Assembly: GCA_949298975.1 (NCBI GenBank)
Contig: CASFYR010000002.1
Coordinates: 1 to 64,000, forward strand
Source of the DNA: an uncultured Bacillota bacterium
GTDB lineage: Bacteria > Bacillota_I > Bacilli_A > Erysipelotrichales > Erysipelotrichaceae
Direction: 5' to 3'
Length of the DNA stretch: 64,000 bases
In this document: positions 1-7,505 of the stretch, one piece after another
Position numbering within the stretch: the stretch's first letter is position 1
Layout: every line of letters starts with the position of its first letter
Position numbers and translations under genes: made by a program
Notes under the pieces: generated by a model
Told to the model about the DNA's origin: nothing
Databases searched by the model: none
Seen by the model: the letters and a program-made list of their open reading frames with translations, nothing else

Positions 1-1
1 T

Positions 2-334
2 GTTTCCGGTGGTCAGAAGCAGCGGTTATCTATTGCCCGGGCCTTGGCGAAAAACGCTTCGATCTATATTTTCGACGATTCGTTCAGCGCTCTTGATTAT
101 GCGACCGATCGTGCTTTGCGTCATGATCTAAAAGAGCTGACAGCAAAGAAAAAAGCGACAGTGCTGATCGTGGCTCAACGGATCTCAACGATCAAAGACG
201 CTGATAAAATCATCGTTCTGGATGCCGGGAAGATGGTCGGCATCGGCAAGCATCAGGAACTACTGAAGACTTGTCCGGTGTATCAGGAGATTGCCCGTTC
301 CCAGTTGAGCGAGGAGGAATTAGCTTATGCCTAG
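2..334 (+). CDS. ABC exporter subunit, C-terminal fragment (cut by window edge)
   Basis: Only the last 110 residues of the nucleotide-binding domain are in the window; the frame is open from base 2. It begins at the ABC signature (VSGGQKQR), continues through Walker B (IYIFDDSFSALD, residues about 17-28 here) and the H-loop region, where the expected histidine of the switch is replaced by Q in VAQRIST. Such a degenerate site is typical of one half of heterodimeric ABC exporters. The stop overlaps the start of the next exporter subunit by 8 bases, so the two are translationally coupled and probably form one heterodimer. Substrate unknown; multidrug or lipid export is the usual role of the family. 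Confidence 0.93.
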   Translation, partial: VSGGQKQRLSIARALAKNASIYIFDDSFSALDYATDRALRHDLKELTAKKKATVLIVAQRISTIKDADKIIVLDAGKMVGIGKHQELLKTCPVYQEIARSQLSEEELAYA

Positions 335-2141
335 ACCGATGAATATTAAACAGGCTAAACCTAAAAATTTCAAAAAGACCGTTCGTGATCTTTTGCGTTA
401 TTTAAGACCGTTTTATGCCAAAATCATCTTGGCTTTGATGATGGTCATCGGATCGACCGTGATCGCCATCATTGGTCCGAAGATCCTGGGTCAAGCTACC
501 ACCTTGTTGTTTGAAGGGATCGTTTCTAAATACCAGGGCGGAGCGGGAATCGATTTTGCGGCAATCTTCCGGATCCTTTTGACTATGGTTGCTCTTTATA
601 TCACTTCCATGATCTTGAGCTATATTGCCAACTGGGTCATTGCCGGAGTTTCCAATAAGATTTCCTTTGGTTTAAGAAGGGATATCAGCCAAAAGATCGA
701 CCGCCTGCCTTTAAAATATTTTGATAAACAAACGCATGGCGAAATACTGTCCCGGGTTACCAATGATGTTGATAATATCTCGCAAAATCTTAATTCTTCG
801 ATCCAGCAGATCTTAAGTTCGGCAGTAACGGTTGTCGGCGTATTGTGGATGATGATATCAATTTCCTGGAAGCTGACCCTTATCGCTTTGCTGGTGGTAC
901 CGATGTCGGGCATTTTTGCCGCTTTTATCGTTAAGCGATCACAAAAATATTTCCATGCGCAACAGGCTTATCTGGGTCACATCAACGGTCATATTGAAGA
1001 GATGTATGCCGGTCATCTGATCGTTAAGACTTTCAACTATGAAGATAAGAGCATTGCTGACTTTGAAAAGATGAACGAACAGCTGTTCAACAGCGCTTAC
1101 CGTTCCCAGTTCTTATCAATGGTCATGCAACCGATCGTTGGTTTTTTAGGTAATATCGGTTATGTCGGAGTTTGTCTGGTCGGTGGTTTTGAGGTCATTG
1201 CCGGCAATATTGAAATAGGCAATATTCAGGCCTTTATTCAATATGTACGTCAGCTTAATCAGCCGATTACTCAGGTAGCTCAGATTATGAATATCATCCA
1301 GTCGATGGTTGCAGCAGCAGAGAGAGTTTTTGAAATATTGGATGAGGAAGAAATCGAACCGGATACCACTAGTCCGGTAGAAATATATGATCAAAACGGA
1401 AATCCGACAATCAGTGGAGAAGTTACTTTTGAAAATGTCCGTTTTGGTTATGACCCGGACAAAATCATTATCAAGAATTTCTCGATGGAGGTCAAAGCCG
1501 GCAGACAGATCGCGATTGTCGGCCCTACCGGCGCCGGTAAAACGACACTGGTTAAACTTCTGATGCGGTTTTATGAGCTTAATGGCGGAGCGATTTATGT
1601 CGACGGTCATAATATCAAAGATTTGAAACGCAGTGATCTAAGGTCGCTGTTTGGTATGGTACTGCAGGACACATGGCTTTATTCCGGCAGTATCCGGGAT
1701 AATATCCGCTATGGCAAAAAAGACGCCGGTGATGAAGAGGTTTATCAGGCAGCCAAGATGGCTCATGTCGATCACTTTATCAAGACGCTTGAAAACGGTT
1801 ATGATACGATCGTCGATGAAGAGACCTCCGGTATTTCTGCCGGTCAGAAACAGCTTTTGACGATTGCCCGGGCCTTTCTTAAAGATCCGAAGATTCTGAT
1901 TCTGGACGAAGCGACTTCCAGCGTCGATACCAGAACCGAGCAATTGATCCAAAGCGGGATGGAACAGCTGATGAAGGGCAGGACCTCCTTTGTCATCGCT
2001 CACCGTTTAAGTACGATCAAAAACAGCGATATGATCATCGTTTTAAATGAAGGCGATATCGTTGAGGTCGGTGATCATGAAGAGTTGCTGGCCCGCAATG
2101 GTTTTTATGCCAAATTATATAATTCACAATTTGAAGGATAA
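327..2141 (+). CDS. ABC exporter, fused membrane and ATPase domains (partner subunit)
   Basis: 604 aa, full length for a type IV ABC half-transporter. The N-terminal half carries about six membrane segments (first near residues 33-55) and the C-terminal half an ATPase domain with Walker A GPTGAGKTT near residue 400, signature SGISAGQKQ near 503 (SAGQ instead of SGGQ), Walker B ILILDEATSSVD near 530 and the H-loop histidine in IAHRLST. It overlaps the preceding exporter subunit, so the pair likely acts as a heterodimeric multidrug or lipid exporter in the cytoplasmic membrane. Start ATG at 327 is preceded by GAGGAGGAATTAG inside the upstream gene. A strong terminator follows at once. Confidence 0.95.
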   Translation: MPRPMNIKQAKPKNFKKTVRDLLRYLRPFYAKIILALMMVIGSTVIAIIGPKILGQATTLLFEGIVSKYQGGAGIDFAAIFRILLTMVALYITSMILSYIANWVIAGVSNKISFGLRRDISQKIDRLPLKYFDKQTHGEILSRVTNDVDNISQNLNSSIQQILSSAVTVVGVLWMMISISWKLTLIALLVVPMSGIFAAFIVKRSQKYFHAQQAYLGHINGHIEEMYAGHLIVKTFNYEDKSIADFEKMNEQLFNSAYRSQFLSMVMQPIVGFLGNIGYVGVCLVGGFEVIAGNIEIGNIQAFIQYVRQLNQPITQVAQIMNIIQSMVAAAERVFEILDEEEIEPDTTSPVEIYDQNGNPTISGEVTFENVRFGYDPDKIIIKNFSMEVKAGRQIAIVGPTGAGKTTLVKLLMRFYELNGGAIYVDGHNIKDLKRSDLRSLFGMVLQDTWLYSGSIRDNIRYGKKDAGDEEVYQAAKMAHVDHFIKTLENGYDTIVDEETSGISAGQKQLLTIARAFLKDPKILILDEATSSVDTRTEQLIQSGMEQLMKGRTSFVIAHRLSTIKNSDMIIVLNEGDIVEVGDHEELLARNGFYAKLYNSQFEG

Positions 2142-2170
2142 GCAGCGTGATATCACACTGCTTATTTTTG
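2138..2170 (+). terminator. Rho-independent terminator of the ABC exporter operon
   Basis: Stem AAGCAG (2140-2145) pairs with CTGCTT (2158-2163) around an inner palindrome GTGATATCAC, followed by ATTTTTG. The stop codon of the exporter lies in the start of the stem. Confidence 0.85.
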
Positions 2171-2393
2171 TCATATAAGTTAAGCGTTTACATTATTGGA
2201 ATATATGGTATAAAATATGTATAGAAAGGGATGGGAAACACCCACTAGGTGCAGACCAATGGACAGTTTTGTTGTTTAGGTTGATTCTCTGCTTGATTGT
2301 CATTTCATATTGATTGATTTTCGCTAAATTTAAGTGGCCCGAAAAGAAAGGAGAAGTCGCGGCAATATATGGGCTTGATGCTTTTGCATAGAT
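2171..2393. other. Intergenic stretch with no assignable gene
   Basis: AT-rich spacer. A TATAAA box near 2210 and an AAAGGAGA motif near 2349 suggest it once carried a promoter and ribosome site, and a short frame opens after that motif but stops after 22 codons. No RNA family was recognised. With the fragment that follows, it looks like decaying coding DNA. Confidence 0.4.
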
Positions 2394-2639
2394 ATGCGAC
2401 AAAGTTTTATGTTCAAGAATGTTGTAGTAGTAAATAAAGCGACCTATTTATTTCTGTGTTTGATCCCGGTCGCTGTAATTAAGGTCATTTTCTATGATCT
2501 GAAGTATTTGGATTATCTTCTTTACTTTGGTACTCAACTATTCTTATCGGGAATGATTGCGGTATTGGGTTTATACTTTTTCATAAGATTCAATACCTAT
2601 TCTCACCTGATGAATCCTAATCATCCCAAAGAGAAATAA
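2394..2639 (+). CDS. Small hypothetical membrane protein (possibly a gene remnant)
   Basis: 81 aa with two hydrophobic segments (about residues 17-33 and 42-63) and a short charged tail. No family recognised. The ATG has no Shine-Dalgarno site in front of it; an AAAGGAGA motif lies 45 bases upstream and belongs to another frame. Since the next 450 bases hold a frameshifted permease remnant, this frame may itself be part of a decayed locus. Gene status is therefore doubtful. Confidence 0.4.
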   Translation: MRQSFMFKNVVVVNKATYLFLCLIPVAVIKVIFYDLKYLDYLLYFGTQLFLSGMIAVLGLYFFIRFNTYSHLMNPNHPKEK

Positions 2640-2641
2640 GT

Positions 2642-3092
2642 CCATCTGATAACCTCTATCAAACGACAACTTACATCGATAAATCGATCAAAGCCAGCCT
2701 TGATAATTATATTACAGTATATATAGATGGCAATGATGTATCTAATCTGTATTATGAAGATAAAGAAGGTTTTTTAGAAGCTAACAAAGAGGCTTTGACT
2801 TTTTTGATGCGATCAACCAACTCGATACCATAGAAGCGGCAAATATAAATTCAAACCGTCTTGGCCTCTAACTTTTTATCTTAATCACCCAAAAATTCAA
2901 TATAATACCGACAGGCATTCAGCTTATATATTAGGCATCATATATGCTGATAGTTTTATGTATGACGAAATTATCGAGATGGTTGAAGGCCGGATGATAA
3001 CTCAGGATGATATCGATGATCATGCTAAGGTGGTAGTGGCAGAAGCTGATTACATTAACTCAAGCGGCGATATCCGGCGACTACCGTTGTAA
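2642..3092 (+). pseudogene. Decayed MacB/FtsX-type ABC permease fragment
   Basis: Three pieces of coding sequence in different frames can be read without a start codon. Piece one (about 2642-2833) gives YQTTTYIDKSIKASL and so on; near 2797 the sense passes to another frame (DAINQLDTIEAANINS) that stops near 2875; piece three (to 3092) contains EIIEMVEGRMITQDDIDD followed by AKVVVAEADYINSSGDI. The last motif resembles the extracytoplasmic MacB_PCD domain, in which a GR(x)nT-x-E/D-x(n)-VVVS pattern is usual. Stops and frameshifts make a functional product impossible. The ATPase partner is not nearby; the link to the exporter upstream is only position. Confidence 0.6.
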
Positions 3093-3120
3093 CCGGTTAT
3101 TTACATAGTAGATATTTTTT

Positions 3121-3140
3121 GTTAATAATGATATATTAAC
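3121..3140. promoter_or_regulatory. Extended -10 promoter of asnA overlapped by an inverted repeat
   Basis: TG (3129-3130), one base, then TATATT (3132-3137) form an extended -10 box; transcription would begin near 3144. GTTAATA (3121-3127) and TATTAAC (3134-3140) form a perfect 7-bp inverted repeat with a 6-nt spacer lying across the box, the geometry of a repressor operator. Which regulator binds cannot be told from the sequence. Confidence 0.55.
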
Positions 3141-3163
3141 ATTTATACGAGGGAGATCTTGCT

Positions 3164-4159
3164 ATGTGGATACCAAAGGATTATAAGGATAAATTGAGTT
3201 ATTATGAAACCGAACTCTTGATTAAGTTCGTTAAAGATAATTTTGAAAGGCATCTGGCAGAAGAACTTGAACTGCTGCGGGTATCGGCCCCGCTTTTTGT
3301 CAAGCATAACAGCGGTCTTAACGATGATCTCAACGGCATTGATAAGCCGGTATCATTTAATGCCAAGGGCATCGTTGACGAACTGGAAGTTGTTCAGTCG
3401 CTGGCGAAATGGAAACGGATGGCATTAAAAAAATACGACTATCAGGGCAAAGGCATCTATACCGATATGAATGCGATCCGTAAAGATGAGGTTGCCGATA
3501 ATATTCATTCATATTATGTCGATCAATGGGACTGGGAAAAGATCATCAAAAGGGAAGACCGCAATCTTGAATTTCTTAAGAAAACCGTTATTAAAGTTAT
3601 CCATGCTTTAAAACTGACCGAAAATGATCTGATTACCAACTTCCCTAAACTGGAGCGAATCATTGACGAAGAAGTCTTTTTTATTACAACCGGCGAACTG
3701 GAAGACAGATATCCGCAATTGACTCCAAAAAAGAGAGAGGATGCTGTTGCGCGCGAGCATCATACTGTTTGTATTATGCAGATCGGCGACGATCTTAAAA
3801 ACGGCAAACCGCACGATATGCGGGCGCCGGACTATGACGACTGGTCGCTTAACTGCGATATTCTGGTTTATTATCCGCTGTTTGATAAAGCAGTGGAAAT
3901 ATCCTCAATGGGTATCAGAGTCAATAAGGAATCTTTGCGCTCACAGCTGATGAAATCAGATAATATGTCACGACTGCTTTTGCCGTTTCACCAAAGTTTG
4001 ATGAAAAACGAACTGCCGCTGACGATCGGCGGCGGGATTGGCCAGTCAAGGATCTGCCTTTTATTGCTTAACAAGGCTCATATCGGTGAAGTACAGGCCA
4101 GTATTTGGCCGGATGAAACGATCCGGCTGTGTGCGGAAAACGGGATTCATCTGTTATAA
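3164..4159 (+). CDS. asnA: Aspartate-ammonia ligase (asparagine synthetase A)
   Basis: 331 aa, the usual length of AsnA. It makes asparagine from aspartate, ammonia and ATP in the cytoplasm. The N-terminus has the family hallmarks (VKDNFERHLAEELELLRVSAP, then GLNDDLNGIDKPVSF), and the C-terminus has the class II synthetase-like motif 3 GGGIGQSR near residue 290. The start is set by GAGGGAG eight bases upstream. It stands alone, with its own promoter, putative operator and a terminator directly after the stop, so it is a single-gene unit probably regulated by nitrogen or asparagine supply. Confidence 0.96.
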   Translation: MWIPKDYKDKLSYYETELLIKFVKDNFERHLAEELELLRVSAPLFVKHNSGLNDDLNGIDKPVSFNAKGIVDELEVVQSLAKWKRMALKKYDYQGKGIYTDMNAIRKDEVADNIHSYYVDQWDWEKIIKREDRNLEFLKKTVIKVIHALKLTENDLITNFPKLERIIDEEVFFITTGELEDRYPQLTPKKREDAVAREHHTVCIMQIGDDLKNGKPHDMRAPDYDDWSLNCDILVYYPLFDKAVEISSMGIRVNKESLRSQLMKSDNMSRLLLPFHQSLMKNELPLTIGGGIGQSRICLLLLNKAHIGEVQASIWPDETIRLCAENGIHLL

Positions 4160-4161
4160 AC

Positions 4162-4186
4162 AAAACCAGTAAAAACTGGTTTTTTA
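4162..4186 (+). terminator. asnA terminator
   Basis: AAAACCAGT (4162-4170), loop AAAA, ACTGGTTTT (4175-4183), then more T: a 9-bp stem with a T tract directly after the asnA stop. Confidence 0.9.
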
Positions 4187-4200
4187 TTATCAGAGAACAT

Positions 4201-4248
4201 TATCAAAACTGATTTTCTGCAAAAACTGATGCAGAGATCGTTTTGATA
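4201..4248. repeat. Long interrupted hairpin between asnA and darA
   Basis: TATCAAAAC (4201-4209) pairs with GTTTTGATA (4240-4248); inside, GAT pairs with ATC and CTGCA (4217-4221) with TGCAG (4230-4234). It is not needed as a terminator because each neighbouring gene already has one. It may be a remnant of a small repeat element or a structured RNA end. Confidence 0.5.
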
Positions 4249-4280
4249 TTAAAAAAAAGAGATACTTAAACCGTATCTCT
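4249..4280 (-). terminator. darA terminator (minus strand)
   Basis: AGAGATAC (4258-4265) and GTATCTCT (4273-4280) form an 8-bp stem; on the minus strand it is followed by a run of eight T (the A run at 4251-4258). Confidence 0.85.
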
Positions 4281-4290
4281 AAATGTGTGA

Positions 4291-4614
4291 TTATAATTTT
4301 AAGAATTGCTCGATATCTAATACGAAGATCGTAGCACCGCCAACCTGAACTTCGACCGGGAATGATGCATAACGGCCAATATCATAAGAAGCAGTGGATG
4401 GTACGATCTCGGTGCGGCGTTTAGATTCCTGACCGATAAGTTCGATTGCCTTATCGACTTTATCATCTTCACAGCCACAGATCATCGTCGTATTACCGGC
4501 TCTTAAGAAACCGCCGGTCGTTGCCAATTTGGTAATCTGGAAACCGCCTTTAGTTAAAGCGCTGGATACAGCTGAACTATCGTCGTTAGATACGATGGCT
4601 AATATTAGTTTCAT
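4291..4614 (-). CDS. darA: Cyclic di-AMP receptor PII-like protein
   Basis: 107 aa, matching DarA/PstA (DUF970), a trimeric PII-like protein that binds c-di-AMP. Recognised by the N-terminus MKLILAIVSNDD, the TKGGFQITKLATTGGFLRAGNTT block that forms the nucleotide site, and the C-terminal GGATIFVLDIEQF strand. It reports c-di-AMP level, tied to potassium and osmotic balance, but its targets are generally not known. It has an AAGGAGG site seven bases before the ATG and its own extended -10 box just upstream (minus strand TGATAAAAT, around 4636-4643), within a few bases of the stop of the phosphoesterase gene. Confidence 0.95.
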   Translation of the reverse strand: MKLILAIVSNDDSSAVSSALTKGGFQITKLATTGGFLRAGNTTMICGCEDDKVDKAIELIGQESKRRTEIVPSTASYDIGRYASFPVEVQVGGATIFVLDIEQFLKL

Positions 4615-4648
4615 AATAGTTGCCTCCTTGTATATATTTTATCATTAA

Positions 4649-5917
4649 TTATTTAAACTGTGTATCAAATTTTGTTGCGTCTTTATTAAAGTAGGTTTTG
4701 ATGTCATAGATGCTTTGCGTATAACTGTTTCTATATCGTTCCACTTCTTCTTTTAAACCGCTGTCATTGATCAGATTATCGATCAGATGGCCTTTGCCGG
4801 CAAATTCATAACAGTTTACCGCCCCTTTCAGTTTGATGATTTCAGCAAATAATTCATCACTGATATCGTCATCGTGCTGCTGATTCATCCGCACCGTGGA
4901 ATATTTCTGGAAATAGGCGAAAGCATTATCTGCAAAATTGTCAAAAAAGGGATCATCGATCTGCTTGTCTTTAGCATAGGCTTCAAGATCAAGACTGACC
5001 GTTTTTAAAGTCAGCCGATCATTATCGATCGTTATCCGGTTGATGTGGTGATCGTAAACGCTGAGCGAAGCCAAAGAGAAATTGGTTATTCCGTCTTTTT
5101 CAATATAGTTTTGCGCATGAAGATGTCCGCTGAAGACCATAGAAACATTGTATTTATGCAATACTTCGGTCAATTCAGGGGCGTTTTCGATTTCCATGCC
5201 GTTAACAGAAGTCATTTTATAAAGCGGATGATGCATAAAGATGATGACGTTGGTATCGCTTGCTTTCCTTTTTAGTTCATTATCCATCCACTCGATAGTT
5301 TCGTCTTTGATCCTGCCCAGACTGGAAGGGGCAAACATATTGTTCTTGTCGTAAGTATTGGAATCCAACATGAAAAACCATAACTGATCATTGACTTTGA
5401 AGAGATAGGATAACGATGTCTCATCGGTCGATGAAGCATCGCTGTAACCGAAATCGTGATAGATGTTTTTAAAATCTTCAGCCGTGATATAAGGAGTGTA
5501 ATAGAGCTCTTCTTTGGAATAGTCAATGGCGTGGGCATTTAGGATATCATGATTGCCCGGAATTACCAAAGGGTAAATTCCTTGGTCTTTGATTGATTTT
5601 AAGACAGCGGCCAATGAGTTATGCGATATTTTTTCACCGTTGAATGTCAGATCGCCGGTTATGATCAAAAAATGGGGCTGATCTTGTATGACGCGGTCAT
5701 GCATCGCTCCTGTCAGTTCATCGATGTAAATACTGAGTTTGCCATCACTGGTCGTCTGGGCCTTGTCAAACTGCTCACCGGTCAGACTCGGATCAATATA
5801 ATGCAGATCGGAAGTTGCATAGATCGTAATCGGTTCATTTTCCCTGATCGGTGTGTATTTTTGGGTGGAACAGGCTGTCAAAGCAACTAAAAAGAATAAA
5901 ATCGTCAATCTTTTCAT
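4649..5917 (-). CDS. Lipoprotein metallophosphoesterase
   Basis: 422 aa. A lipoprotein signal (hydrophobic stretch 4-13, lipobox LTAC with Cys16) anchors it outside the membrane. The five calcineurin-type metal-binding motifs are present in order: ATSDLH (about 34-39), TGDLTFNGEK (about 87), PGNHD (about 119), MHHP (about 229) and SGHLH (about 262). The family hydrolyses phosphodiesters or phosphomonoesters; the substrate is not evident. A C-terminal alpha-helical region of about 120 residues is extra to the catalytic core. The start ATG at 5917 sits exactly where transcription from TAAAAT at 5924-5929 would begin, and no Shine-Dalgarno site exists, so the mRNA is probably leaderless. Confidence 0.92.
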   Translation of the reverse strand: MKRLTILFFLVALTACSTQKYTPIRENEPITIYATSDLHYIDPSLTGEQFDKAQTTSDGKLSIYIDELTGAMHDRVIQDQPHFLIITGDLTFNGEKISHNSLAAVLKSIKDQGIYPLVIPGNHDILNAHAIDYSKEELYYTPYITAEDFKNIYHDFGYSDASSTDETSLSYLFKVNDQLWFFMLDSNTYDKNNMFAPSSLGRIKDETIEWMDNELKRKASDTNVIIFMHHPLYKMTSVNGMEIENAPELTEVLHKYNVSMVFSGHLHAQNYIEKDGITNFSLASLSVYDHHINRITIDNDRLTLKTVSLDLEAYAKDKQIDDPFFDNFADNAFAYFQKYSTVRMNQQHDDDISDELFAEIIKLKGAVNCYEFAGKGHLIDNLINDSGLKEEVERYRNSYTQSIYDIKTYFNKDATKFDTQFK

Positions 5918-5923
5918 GACAAT

Positions 5924-5929
5924 ATTTTA
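5924..5929 (-). promoter_or_regulatory. -10 box, leaderless promoter of the lipoprotein phosphoesterase
   Basis: Minus-strand TAAAAT followed by six bases (ATTGTC) and ATG. With a standard 6-nt gap the +1 falls on the A of the start codon at 5917. Confidence 0.6.
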
Positions 5930-5939
5930 TCTTAACATG

Positions 5940-5945
5940 TATAAT
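5940..5945 (+). promoter_or_regulatory. -10 box, leaderless promoter of yitT
   Basis: TATAAT followed by six bases and the ATG at 5952. ATGACA at 5916-5921 (18-bp spacer) is a good -35 match and overlaps the start codon of the divergent phosphoesterase gene. Confidence 0.65.
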
Positions 5946-5951
5946 TATTCT

Positions 5952-6797
5952 ATGGCGAAAATTATTAAAGAAACATTTATTGTCCTGATCGGGAATTTTA
6001 TTTTGGCCGTGGCAGTCGGACTTTTTCTGTTGCCCAACGATATTCTGACCGGTGGGATCGCCGGGGTTGCGGTACTAATGTCTCCCTTTATCAGCATTGA
6101 CACCAGCGTTATCGTCATGTTTTTGAGCGTTGGTCTGCTGCTGGTAGGATGGATCTTTTTAGGTACTAAATTTATGCTTACCACCTGTCTTAGTTCAATC
6201 ATTTATCCTTTCTTTTTAATGATCATTGAACGGGTGATCGTGCCGTCCAATATCGACCCATTGCTGGCGTCGGTTTATGGCGGACTTTTAGGCGGAGCCG
6301 GAGTTGGCATGGTCATCAAGATGGGCTCTTCGACCGGAGGAATGGATATCCCGCCGATCATCATTAATAAATATACCGGATTTGATTTATCCAAGGCCGT
6401 AATGATCTTTGATGCCTTGACGGTCGGTTTTGGTCTTATGATCTATGGTTTAGAGCAAGTGCTGATCGGGTTGATCAGCGTTTATCTGACGGCGTTTGCC
6501 ATTTCAAAGATTTTGACTTACGGTGGCGTCAGAGCCAAACGGGTAGAGATCATTTCCGATAGTTTTGTCCTGATCAACGAACGAATAAATCATGAGTTGG
6601 AACGGGGAACGACGATCATTAATTCCAAAGGCGGCTATACCAATGAATTGAAAAATGTTATTTTAGTTGTTGTTTCAGAAAAAGAATATCAGCATTTGAT
6701 CAATATTATCAATGAAATTGATAAAGAAGCGTTTATTATCGTTTCCGATGCAACTGATGTCCACGGGGAAGGATTTAGTGAAATTGTCCGGATATAA
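5952..6797 (+). CDS. YitT family membrane protein
   Basis: 281 aa from the ATG at 5952, with five to six membrane segments in the first 200 residues and a C-terminal cytoplasmic DUF2179 domain (about 200-281, ending in ATDVHGEGFSEI). The GGIAGVA and GSSTGGMDI motifs are typical of YitT/YqfU/YvjA proteins. Transport function has been suggested for the family but no substrate is established. A longer reading frame runs upstream into the divergent gene, but the perfectly placed TATAAT before 5952 and the normal family N-terminus (KETFIVLIGNFILAVAVG) decide the start. No Shine-Dalgarno site is present. Confidence 0.93.
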   Translation: MAKIIKETFIVLIGNFILAVAVGLFLLPNDILTGGIAGVAVLMSPFISIDTSVIVMFLSVGLLLVGWIFLGTKFMLTTCLSSIIYPFFLMIIERVIVPSNIDPLLASVYGGLLGGAGVGMVIKMGSSTGGMDIPPIIINKYTGFDLSKAVMIFDALTVGFGLMIYGLEQVLIGLISVYLTAFAISKILTYGGVRAKRVEIISDSFVLINERINHELERGTTIINSKGGYTNELKNVILVVVSEKEYQHLINIINEIDKEAFIIVSDATDVHGEGFSEIVRI

Positions 6798-6824
6798 TGA
6801 TATAATACGAAGTGGTGATAAGAA

Positions 6825-7505
6825 ATGATTGAAATCGAGAATGTATTCAAAAAATATAAAAACGGCACTCACGCCCTTAACGGCATCAGTCTGGAAGTGA
6901 AAGACGAGGAGTTTATTTATATCGTCGGATCGACCGGCAGCGGCAAGTCAACTTTGATTAAAATCCTTAACGGTGAAGAAATTCCTACATCCGGGAAAGC
7001 TATCGTTAATGGAATTGATGTCGGAAAACTGCGTTTTTCCAAAGTACCGTTATATCGCCGCAATGTCGGAGTAGTTTTTCAGGATTACCGGCTGTTGCCG
7101 CGAAAGACGGTTTTTGAAAATGTGGCTTACGCTTTAGAAGTAGTCGATACCCCTAAAAAAGAATTGCGCTCCCGAGTCAGGGAAGTTTTAAAACTGGTGG
7201 ACATCGCGGATAAATCCAATGCTTTTCCCGATGAATTATCAGGAGGTCAGCAGCAGCGGGTTGCCATTGCCCGGGCAATAGCAAACCGCCCTAAGATCCT
7301 GATTGCTGATGAGCCGACCGGTAATCTTGATCCCAAAAAGAGCGATGAGATTATTAAACTTTTTGAAAAGATCAACCAAGAGGAAAAGACGACAATCCTG
7401 ATTGTTACCCATGATACGGAGATCGTTAAGAATCATCCAAAAAGGATGATTATGATCGAAAGCGGTCATATCGTCGCCGATTTAAATAAAGGAGCCAGCA
7501 TATAA
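6825..7505 (+). CDS. ftsE: Cell division ATPase FtsE
   Basis: 226 aa, usual FtsE length. Walker A GSTGSGKST (35-43), Q-loop in VVFQDYRLLP, signature LSGGQQQR (about 138) and Walker B ILIADEPTGNLD (about 158) are intact. FtsE binds FtsX and powers extracellular activation of a peptidoglycan hydrolase during division. The next gene is ftsX with no gap and then a PcsB-type hydrolase, so the whole activation module is in one operon. TATAAT at 6801-6806 gives a transcript with a short leader of about 12 nt; the ribosome site is weak (GGTGATAAG). Confidence 0.97.
   Translation: MIEIENVFKKYKNGTHALNGISLEVKDEEFIYIVGSTGSGKSTLIKILNGEEIPTSGKAIVNGIDVGKLRFSKVPLYRRNVGVVFQDYRLLPRKTVFENVAYALEVVDTPKKELRSRVREVLKLVDIADKSNAFPDELSGGQQQRVAIARAIANRPKILIADEPTGNLDPKKSDEIIKLFEKINQEEKTTILIVTHDTEIVKNHPKRMIMIESGHIVADLNKGASI

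Noticed and set aside
2200-2350. A structured RNA (6S-like or tmRNA-like) after the ABC exporter
   Set aside because: Only a 4-bp TGGG/CCCA stem was found; no consistent secondary structure or known motif.
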